Shown: piece by piece, positions 1 through 5,220 of the stretch
Numbering within the stretch: the stretch's first letter is position 1
Layout: every line of letters starts with the position of its first letter
Origin: Candidatus Hydrogenedentota bacterium
GTDB lineage: Bacteria; Hydrogenedentota; Hydrogenedentia; Hydrogenedentales; GCA-2746185
DNA: 5,220 nucleotides
Direction: 5' to 3'
Assembly (NCBI GenBank): GCA_030123645.1
Contig: JASJYE010000204.1
Span: 1 to 5,220 of the forward strand
Program-made: the position numbers and the translations under genes
Notes under the pieces: generated by a model
What the model saw: only the letters and a program-made list of their open reading frames with translations
Databases searched by the model: none
What the model was told of the DNA's origin: nothing

Positions 1-775
1 CATTGTCAGGCTCGGTATCGAGTAGAAAATCGTGAGCATTCGCGACGCCAATGATCTCGTCGATGCTTTCGCGGTAAATGGGTATCCGCGTCCGGCCGCT
101 TTCCTTAAAGAGCTCCAAGAGCTCCGCGCGCGTTGTGTCCACGGGCACGGCCTGGATGTCAATGCGGGGGACCATGATCTCTTTCGCGACAGTCTTCTGG
201 AGGTCCATGACCGAGTGCATCATTTCCTGCTCTTCGCGCTCAATTGTGCCCCGGGCTGCGCTTTCGTCGATGAGATTGCGCAAGTCCTCTTCGGTCGACA
301 TGACTTGTGCCGTGTTCTCGCTTCCCACCCCGGTCAGCCAGCGCAGAAAGCGGACACAGATGAGTGTCGGCCACGACAATGGCCAGAGGAGGATCGAGAA
401 GCCGCGCATGACGGGATAGAGGGAAGTCGACAGGACATTCGGGTGGCGTCTGAATACGCTCTTGGGGACAATCTCAGCGAAGAGGAGAAAGATAGGCGTC
501 GCGATGAGAGTCGTCAGCCATGCTGAGTGAATTTGAGATGCGAGGGCCATCGTCCCGACGATGAGCGAGACGTTCGTGCCGATCAGCACCATGGTCAGCA
601 TCTTCTCGGGGTGCTCCAAGTCCCGCAGGAGCTTTGTAGCGCGCGGATTCTTTTCCTCCTCCGAGAGGAAGCGGATCCTGATGCGATCGGCGGAATAAAA
701 GCCGGTCTCATAGCCGGCAAACAGCCCGTTCAAGGCGACACCGAGAACGAAAACGGATAATGCGAGAAAGAGCAT
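1..775 (-). CDS. Second CorC/HlyC-family (CNNM) protein, divergent paralogue, 3' end outside window
   Basis: The first 258 residues of a CNNM-type membrane protein; the frame is open to the left edge, so the C-terminal part is missing. It begins MLFLALSVFVLGVALNGLFA, so the first DUF21 helix is at the very N-terminus, with none of the extension of its upstream neighbour. Hydrophobic segments lie at about 2-20, 58-78, 86-102 and possibly 122-145. The acidic helix block MSTEEDLRNLIDESAARGTIEREE (159-182), EIMVPRIDIQ (199-208) and the start of the first CBS domain (IPIYRESIDEIIGVANAHDFL, 231-251) match the family. Ion-site motifs differ from the neighbour: SASE becomes AGYE (20-23), GNMIVN becomes GTNVS (66-70) and GEVTPK becomes AEIVPK (100-105). 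The start ATG is 2 nt after the upstream stop, with an AGGAG 14 nt before it, so translation probably depends on coupling. It is either a specialised transporter or a regulatory partner of the first copy; the sequence does not say which. Confidence 0.9.
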   Translation of the reverse strand, partial: MLFLALSVFVLGVALNGLFAGYETGFYSADRIRIRFLSEEEKNPRATKLLRDLEHPEKMLTMVLIGTNVSLIVGTMALASQIHSAWLTTLIATPIFLLFAEIVPKSVFRRHPNVLSTSLYPVMRGFSILLWPLSWPTLICVRFLRWLTGVGSENTAQVMSTEEDLRNLIDESAARGTIEREEQEMMHSVMDLQKTVAKEIMVPRIDIQAVPVDTTRAELLELFKESGRTRIPIYRESIDEIIGVANAHDFLLDTEPDN

Positions 776-777
776 TG

Positions 778-2271
778 TTATCCCATGCGCTCCTGTTCTA
801 CTCCCCTCAATACACGCACGTGAAGCGATGACGCTCTCTTTCCGTCTACTTCCTCTACCGTGAAGACGATGTCGTCATAGCTAAGATGGTCGCCTTTCTG
901 CGGGATTTTATTCGTGTGGTCGATGAAAAACCCTGCGACGGTCTCGTGCTCGTTGTCCTCGAGATCGATGCCGATAAGATCGCAGAACTCATCAAGCGGC
1001 AGGCTCCCATCGACTACATACGAACCTCTTCCCAGGCTTTTATACTGCTCGGACTCTTTTTCCTCCTCGTCCCGAATATCACCAACGACTTCCTCGATGG
1101 CATCCTCGAGCGTTGCGATGCCCTCCGTGCCGCCATATTCGTCAACGACGATGGAGAGATGCATCCGCTTGCGCTGCGCATCCTTCACGAACTCGCGCAG
1201 GGTCATCGTTTCAGGCACGAAATTGGCAGGACGCGCTAAGGGTCCAATCGCTTCGTCAAGCTTGCCTTCGGCAATACTTTGCAGCAGGTCCTTGACTACA
1301 AGCACTCCTCTGATGTGATCGAGGTCTTCGTCATGGACGGGCATACGGGAAAATTCATGCTTCCGAAATAGTTCGCGCGCCTCGCCGACTGACGCGCCGT
1401 AGCTGATAGACACGACGTCGGGCCGTGGAACGAGTATTTCCCTCACGTACGCGTCGCCGGACTCGATGATTCCCTGCATCATCTGCCCCTCTTCTTGTTC
1501 AATGACCCCCTGGGCTTCGCTGTCGGAGAGCACGCTAAGGAATTCTTTATCGGTAATAAAAGGCGCGGGCTGAATTCTGTCGAATCGCGTGACGCGGAAC
1601 AAGAATTCTGTGAACTTGACGGCGCTCCATCGTGCGGGAGTCAGGGCCCAATCGACAGCCCGGAGCGGAACAACGGTGACCCGGGCGTAGATTTCGCCAA
1701 TGCGGACTGCAAAGACTTTTGGCGTGACCTCGCCGAAGAACACGAGGATAACAGTGGAAATACAGATCGTCAGGATGTAGGAAATAGACGCCGGCGCGCG
1801 GAAGCCCGCTTCGATAATGCGTTCAAGCCTGGGCGGCAGCATGACGCTGATCAAGATGTTGACGATCATGTTGCCGATGAGGATTGTGGTGAGCAGCCGC
1901 CCCGGGCGCTGCATGAGATTGGCCACCATTCGGCCGAAGAAACCACCCTCCTCGCCCATGCCGCGAAGCCGCACTTGGTGAATCGAAAAGAAGGCGACTT
2001 CGGAGGCCGAGAAAAAGGCCGAGAACGCTAGGAGTATGAGTATCCCGACCGTCACGCTGAGGGGCATGTTGTCGGCAACGGCCGACCAGAAGGCCTGAAT
2101 CGAGGACGCAGCGCCGGTGTCGGCCGGGGTGGCCGCCCAAACCTGGCCCCGTGTCTCCGATCCGAGAGGAGCCGGTGCGCTCGAAAGTACGCTGAGCGCA
2201 GCTATCCCCAAGGCAAGCAAAGCGACAAAAAGTAGGCGCCTTAGGCGTATAGGACCAGTGTCATCGTCCAA
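778..2271 (-). CDS. CorC/HlyC-family (CNNM) membrane protein with CBS pair, N-terminally extended; predicted TTG start
   Basis: A predicted 497-residue CNNM/CorC protein of the cytoplasmic membrane. Members transport Mg2+ or affect Mg2+/Co2+ resistance; E. coli YbeX/CorC is the ybeY-linked relative but lacks the membrane domain. From this start the order is: signal-like hydrophobic helix (about 13-31), Ala/Pro/Ser/Thr-rich linker, DUF21 membrane domain (about 68-230), CBS pair (about 275-402) and CorC_HlyC C-terminal domain (about 412-492). Conserved membrane motifs are intact: SASE (88-91), GNMIVN (133-138) and GEVTPK (180-185). VPRPDV near 281 opens the CBS pair, and VDEYGGTEGIATLED near 376 is the diagnostic CBS2 motif. 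The start is chosen because GGAGGT lies 10 nt before the TTG. The only in-frame ATGs upstream (2355 and 2346) would overlap ybeY by 67-76 nt and put an unconserved Pro/Gly stretch before the hydrophobic helix. An in-frame GTG at 2289 is a weaker alternative. The next gene begins 2 nt after the stop. Confidence 0.9.
   Translation of the reverse strand: MDDDTGPIRLRRLLFVALLALGIAALSVLSSAPAPLGSETRGQVWAATPADTGAASSIQAFWSAVADNMPLSVTVGILILLAFSAFFSASEVAFFSIHQVRLRGMGEEGGFFGRMVANLMQRPGRLLTTILIGNMIVNILISVMLPPRLERIIEAGFRAPASISYILTICISTVILVFFGEVTPKVFAVRIGEIYARVTVVPLRAVDWALTPARWSAVKFTEFLFRVTRFDRIQPAPFITDKEFLSVLSDSEAQGVIEQEEGQMMQGIIESGDAYVREILVPRPDVVSISYGASVGEARELFRKHEFSRMPVHDEDLDHIRGVLVVKDLLQSIAEGKLDEAIGPLARPANFVPETMTLREFVKDAQRKRMHLSIVVDEYGGTEGIATLEDAIEEVVGDIRDEEEKESEQYKSLGRGSYVVDGSLPLDEFCDLIGIDLEDNEHETVAGFFIDHTNKIPQKGDHLSYDDIVFTVEEVDGKRASSLHVRVLRGVEQERMG
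790..794 (-). promoter_or_regulatory. Possible weak ribosome binding site of the second corC-like gene
   Basis: AGGAG on the minus strand lies 14 nt before the ATG at 775, inside the 3' end of the first corC-like gene. The spacing is longer than the usual 5-10 nt and no better site is closer, so efficient initiation probably relies on ribosomes arriving from the upstream gene, whose stop is 2 nt away. Confidence 0.4.
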
Positions 2272-2279
2272 AGAAACAG

Positions 2280-2780
2280 TTACCTCCACGCCGCCTGCAT
2301 CGAACCCACAAGACTCGCCCGCAGGGCGGGGCGGGATGATGGCCATGCGGCGCATTCGGAAATACCCAAGTATTTGGCCTGTTTGCGTGTCATCCTTTCC
2401 CGTTCAGACCGCGTCGAATGATCGTAGCCGAGCAGGTGAAGCAGCCCATGGCAGAAAAGGAGATCGACCTCTTTGCGTGCGCCCGCGCGGTCTCCGTCGC
2501 TGCGACGGAGCGCCGTTTCAAGCGAGATCACGACATCGCCCAAGACGGAACCTTCCGGACCGTCCTGCTCAAAAGAAAGGACGTCCGTGGGTCCTTCCTT
2601 GTCCCGATACTGGCGATTTAGGCGGCTTATGAACTCGTCGTCACAGAGGAGCAGGCTGATTTCGACGGATCCGCCGACTTTTTCCCCGGCACAAATGCGA
2701 TTCGCCAAACGCTCGAGTAGAGCTCGTCGCAGGAGCCGCTTCGTTGCGGAGATGTTACGGAGGCACAAGGTCGCGGCCAT
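2280..2780 (-). CDS. ybeY: Endoribonuclease YbeY (rRNA maturation factor)
   Basis: A 166-residue cytoplasmic zinc-dependent endoribonuclease of the UPF0054 family. The family works in 16S rRNA 3'-end maturation and, with RNase R in E. coli, in 70S ribosome quality control. The zinc motif HGLLHLLGYDH is complete (H111, H115, H121). The other signature blocks are also present: LNRQYRDKEGPTDVLSF (residues 54-70, with conserved R59) and LGDVVIS (80-86). The frame is open about 50 codons further upstream, but that part lies inside pgpH. The ATG that overlaps the pgpH stop (TAATG) has a GAGG 9 nt before it and gives a family-sized protein. E. coli YbeY is 155 residues. The last 20 or so residues here (after LGIS, about 141-166) are an Arg/Ala/Ser-rich tail past the usual end and carry no motif I recognise. 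The neighbours fit: ybeY follows pgpH in Firmicutes and precedes corC (ybeX) in E. coli. Confidence 0.96.
   Translation of the reverse strand: MAATLCLRNISATKRLLRRALLERLANRICAGEKVGGSVEISLLLCDDEFISRLNRQYRDKEGPTDVLSFEQDGPEGSVLGDVVISLETALRRSDGDRAGARKEVDLLFCHGLLHLLGYDHSTRSERERMTRKQAKYLGISECAAWPSSRPALRASLVGSMQAAWR
2282..2287 (-). promoter_or_regulatory. Shine-Dalgarno GGAGGT for the first corC-like gene, sharing a base with the ybeY stop
   Basis: On the minus strand the sequence reads GGAGGTAACTGTTTCTTTG. A strong GGAGGT stands 10 nt before an in-frame TTG at 2271-2269. The ybeY TAA stop (2282-2280) begins with the last T of the same site. This site decides the start of the downstream gene and implies that ribosomes ending on ybeY stop on top of the next initiation site. 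Confidence 0.75.
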
Positions 2781-5218
2781 TAATCGCGGCCTCGGGAGAT
2801 ACGAATGACGTTGTCCGCCTCGCCAACTACGGCCCTTTCCGGATAGATCACCCGGGTGTGCATCGTGGTGATGATGCGCTTGGTAAGCACTTCGCCGATC
2901 GTATCGAGTTTTTTCAAGGTCAGGTCGCATTCGTCGAACTGCCGATCGGCCGAGCGGCCCTGAATGATCTTGTTGACGAACTCGCGAACCCGCTCTTCAT
3001 TGGGGTTTCTAATCGAGCGCACTCCGGACTCGACCCCGTCGCAGATCATCAAGATCGCCGTCTCCGGACTCTGCGGTTTCGGCCCGGAATAACGGTAGTC
3101 TTCCTCGCGGACGTCTCCGTGTTTCTGCTGGTCGAGGGCCTGTTGATAGAAAAAGGAAATCAGGAGCGTACCGTGGTGCTCGAGGATGCCGCGGATGATC
3201 GGCTGCGGGAGATGGAATTCTCGCGCAATCTCGACGCCCTCGGTGACGTGCGATGCGATGGCGCGCGCGCTCAAGCGTGGCGAAAGCTCCTCGTGAATAT
3301 TGTAGCCGGTCTGGTTTTCGCTGAAATATTCCGGCCGTCGAAGTTTCCCGATATCGTGATAATAGGCGCACACGCGTGCCATCAAACCGTTCGCATCAAC
3401 GGCGTCCGCAGCGGCTTCGGCCAGTTGTCCCATCATGAGGCTGTGCGCATACGTGGCCGGCACCTCTATGGCCAGACGGCTGAGAATCTCGTTGTTCAAA
3501 TCCGAGTACTCGAGCAGCTGGATATCGGTTGTGATGCCGAAGAGCCGTTCGAGGGGCGAGAGCAGTCCGGGTACGATCAACAGGCAGGCGATGCCGTTCA
3601 GCACGATAATGCCCAAGAACGGCACGGTCTCCTTGGAGAACATCGATCCGGCGGCGAGGGCGACTGCCAGGGCGGTAAGTAGGCCGATGCCGGTCGCTCG
3701 AAGGGCTGCGCGGGCCATATCGGTGCGTTTGCGGACGGTGTAGAGGCTGACGATTCCCGTGAAGGCCATTGCACCGCCAATTATCAGCAACTGCCAGCTG
3801 TAACCGTACTGAATCGAAAGCAAGACGGCGATAATCAAGGTTGTCATCGCCGCCAGACGCGGGTTTGTCAGAATGGTCAGCAACATTGCGCTGGCAGCGA
3901 TCGGCACAAGCAGCCCGGTGTCGTGGGCGGAGGAAAGGATCCTGCCGAGTACGAGCATCCCGCACGTGATCAGCATTGCGACGTTCACGGAGGTGTAGAC
4001 GTTGGCCTTCTTATCTACGAGGAGGGGCAGCGCACGTGAATATGCCAGCAACAATAGGCTCACCAAAATCGCGTTCGCGGCGAAGGGGCTGAAGATGCTG
4101 CGGGTGCGCTGGTCGCCGCCCTCGGCGATCGACCAATAGGTCTTCACGTCGTGGCGCGCCTGGTCCGTCCAGCGATGCCCTTCCTCCTGGAGGATTTGGC
4201 GCGCGTCGAAACGCCGTGTCACGGCTTCGAATTTGGATCGCTCCAATTCACGATCACCTTCCGTCTTTACTTGGTCGTAAATTAGCGTATCGGTCAGGCT
4301 CGACCTGGCCATTTCGAATGCGGCGGACCGCAGACGGTTCCAGTCGAGGATCGTGACAGCATCTTCCTCCTCCATACGCGTCGCAATCTCATCGATGCGA
4401 TTGCGCAGATTCGGGCGCGCCAGAATCGGGTCGGGGACCTCGGTGACCAATAGATCCTCACTCCTTTTGAGGTCACCGAAGACCTTCGAACGGAGAATGA
4501 CCACGCGTTGTCGCGCCTCGCCGGGTTCGATATTGCCGAAGGCCCCTTGCTGGCGGACGCCTTCGGTCAACACGTATTCAAGACCTTCCAAGGCCAGGTT
4601 GGTCAGTGGCTCGATATGGGCGAACTGAAGCGACTCGGTTGCGGGCTGGCTCAAACCCGTCACTTTGCGCCCGTCCTCGCTTAAAATTCGCTTTGGCACG
4701 CTTTCCAGGTCGGGCATTACCCACGTGGCAAGAAATTCTTTCTCGGGAAAGCCCTCGAAAAGAGGATCGGCTTTCCACTCATCGGCAAGCACCAATACCA
4801 CCTGGCCGACGATTTCCACCTCGGTCTGTTCTGGAGTCGATCCAAGGAGCGCGTCCTCGATCGCGGCGCCGATTTCATCTCGGCTGCCCTTGAGTGTAAT
4901 AATGCGCTGCTGCAAGGTCTGAAGCTGGCTTGAGACGCGTTCGGTAGCGATCGTGTAGGTGCTGGGGACCAGCGCAGCGGCCTTCTCCCGGCCTTCGCGG
5001 GTCGCGTCGAGATCCTCGGATTCGAAAGCGAAATCGGCCCTCACGGTTCGTGCTGCGACGGCCTCAGCGTCGATGTCGTATCGGGCGGCCGGATCGCCCA
5101 GAATTGAGAATTCCGTAACAGATATCACAAGCACGAAGAAGGAGCCGGCGATGACAAGCCGTTGAAGCCGCTGCTTGCGGTGGGCCAGGGAGGGCGATTC
5201 TTGAGGTGCGAGGCTCAT
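2780..5218 (-). CDS. pgpH: PgpH-type seven-transmembrane HD-domain phosphohydrolase (probable cyclic di-AMP phosphodiesterase)
   Basis: An 812-residue inner-membrane protein with the full 7TMR-HD architecture. A membrane anchor at about residues 20-40 is followed by a large extracytoplasmic domain (about 45-370), seven hydrophobic segments (about 381-555) and a cytoplasmic HD domain (about 580-795). The metal-binding set is intact: H592 (YAHS), H621-D622 in HDIGK, H657 (SHV), H681-H682 (EHHGT) and D727. The stretches AYYHDIGKLRRPEYFSENQ, GPKPQSPETA and QFDECDLTLKKLD are PgpH hallmarks. Characterised PgpH enzymes hydrolyse c-di-AMP to pApA; that activity is inferred here from family membership. 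The ATG is only 2 nt from the window edge, so its ribosome site cannot be seen and a start further upstream is possible. The basic N-terminus directly before the anchor makes this start reasonable. The TAA stop overlaps the ybeY ATG by one base. Minor oddity: CDGVES replaces the usual ADSVEA around the last metal aspartate. Confidence 0.95.
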   Translation of the reverse strand: MSLAPQESPSLAHRKQRLQRLVIAGSFFVLVISVTEFSILGDPAARYDIDAEAVAARTVRADFAFESEDLDATREGREKAAALVPSTYTIATERVSSQLQTLQQRIITLKGSRDEIGAAIEDALLGSTPEQTEVEIVGQVVLVLADEWKADPLFEGFPEKEFLATWVMPDLESVPKRILSEDGRKVTGLSQPATESLQFAHIEPLTNLALEGLEYVLTEGVRQQGAFGNIEPGEARQRVVILRSKVFGDLKRSEDLLVTEVPDPILARPNLRNRIDEIATRMEEEDAVTILDWNRLRSAAFEMARSSLTDTLIYDQVKTEGDRELERSKFEAVTRRFDARQILQEEGHRWTDQARHDVKTYWSIAEGGDQRTRSIFSPFAANAILVSLLLLAYSRALPLLVDKKANVYTSVNVAMLITCGMLVLGRILSSAHDTGLLVPIAASAMLLTILTNPRLAAMTTLIIAVLLSIQYGYSWQLLIIGGAMAFTGIVSLYTVRKRTDMARAALRATGIGLLTALAVALAAGSMFSKETVPFLGIIVLNGIACLLIVPGLLSPLERLFGITTDIQLLEYSDLNNEILSRLAIEVPATYAHSLMMGQLAEAAADAVDANGLMARVCAYYHDIGKLRRPEYFSENQTGYNIHEELSPRLSARAIASHVTEGVEIAREFHLPQPIIRGILEHHGTLLISFFYQQALDQQKHGDVREEDYRYSGPKPQSPETAILMICDGVESGVRSIRNPNEERVREFVNKIIQGRSADRQFDECDLTLKKLDTIGEVLTKRIITTMHTRVIYPERAVVGEADNVIRISRGRD
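2790..2793 (-). promoter_or_regulatory. Ribosome binding site of ybeY inside the pgpH 3' end
   Basis: GAGG on the minus strand lies 9 nt before the ybeY ATG, inside the last codons of pgpH. The stop and start overlap as TAATG, which supports termination-reinitiation coupling between the two genes. Confidence 0.6.
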
Positions 5219-5220
5219 CC

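Larger units (their letters stand above)
1..5218 (-). other. Compact four-gene operon pgpH-ybeY-corC-corC
   Basis: All four genes run in one direction, with a 1-nt overlap, an 8-nt gap that holds most of the next Shine-Dalgarno, and a 2-nt gap. No room exists for internal promoters outside coding sequence, and no hairpin terminator is visible at the junctions. The operon continues past the left edge; the promoter, and possibly more genes such as phoH, lie beyond the right edge. Confidence 0.85.

Noticed and set aside
32..760. Two consecutive plus-strand open frames (164 and 77 codons)
   Set aside because: They are antisense to the second CorC-like gene, whose minus-strand translation has clear DUF21 and CBS motifs, and their own products have no recognisable features.
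1495..2031. Plus-strand open frame of 178 codons rich in Asp, Glu and His
   Set aside because: Antisense to the DUF21 membrane domain of the first CorC-like gene; the charged composition is what results from reading hydrophobic codons on the opposite strand.
2272..2355. Longer version of the first CorC-like protein starting at the ATG at 2355 (or 2346)
   Set aside because: It would overlap ybeY by 67-76 nt and add an unconserved Pro/Gly-rich stretch, while a strong GGAGGT sits in front of the TTG at 2271.
2781..2930. Extension of ybeY upstream to the ATG at 2930
   Set aside because: The extra 50 residues are read inside the pgpH 3' end, are His/Arg-rich and unlike the family; the ATG at 2780 gives the normal YbeY length.
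2744..3682. Plus-strand open frame of 312 codons opposite pgpH
   Set aside because: It lies wholly antisense to the conserved HD and membrane part of pgpH, spans the pgpH/ybeY junction and shows no recognisable domain; it is a high-GC shadow frame.
1..5220. Search for CRISPR arrays, tRNA/rRNA, insertion sequences, toxin-antitoxin or phage genes
   Set aside because: No spaced repeats, cloverleaf-like segments, inverted terminal repeats or short non-housekeeping genes were seen; coding density of the four genes leaves no space for them.

Overview
All coding in this window lies on the minus strand. Four genes are packed head to tail and read from the right edge to the left edge: a PgpH-type membrane HD phosphohydrolase, the endoribonuclease YbeY, a CorC/CNNM-type membrane protein with CBS domains, and a second, divergent CorC/CNNM paralogue cut by the left edge. 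The junctions are a 1-nt overlap (TAATG), a stop codon sharing its first base with the next gene's Shine-Dalgarno, and a 2-nt gap. This is the picture of one translationally coupled operon. There is no intergenic stretch longer than about 10 nt, and I see no RNA gene, mobile element, repeat array, terminator or internal promoter.

The order joins two known neighbourhoods. In Firmicutes, pgpH lies between phoH and ybeY. In E. coli, phoH(ybeZ), ybeY and corC(ybeX) are consecutive. Here pgpH-ybeY-corC-corC combines both, so phoH may lie just upstream, beyond the right edge; that is inference. PgpH-family enzymes degrade cyclic di-AMP, YbeY matures and quality-controls rRNA, and CorC/CNNM proteins move or sense Mg2+ and carry nucleotide-binding CBS domains. 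The operon therefore links second-messenger turnover, ribosome maintenance and divalent-cation homeostasis.

The organism is a bacterium of moderately high GC (roughly 55-60% by eye). It is neither a typical Firmicute (no dgkA/cdd/era after ybeY) nor an enterobacterium (which lacks pgpH). A delta-proteobacterial lineage or a less-studied phylum of the Acidobacteria, Planctomycetes, Hydrogenedentes or Sumerlaeota kind would fit, but the sequence alone does not decide.

I found no clearly new biological system. The points most worth a second look are the substituted ion-site motifs in the second CorC paralogue, the signal-like N-terminal extension and TTG start of the first, and the c-di-AMP/CBS-transporter linkage.
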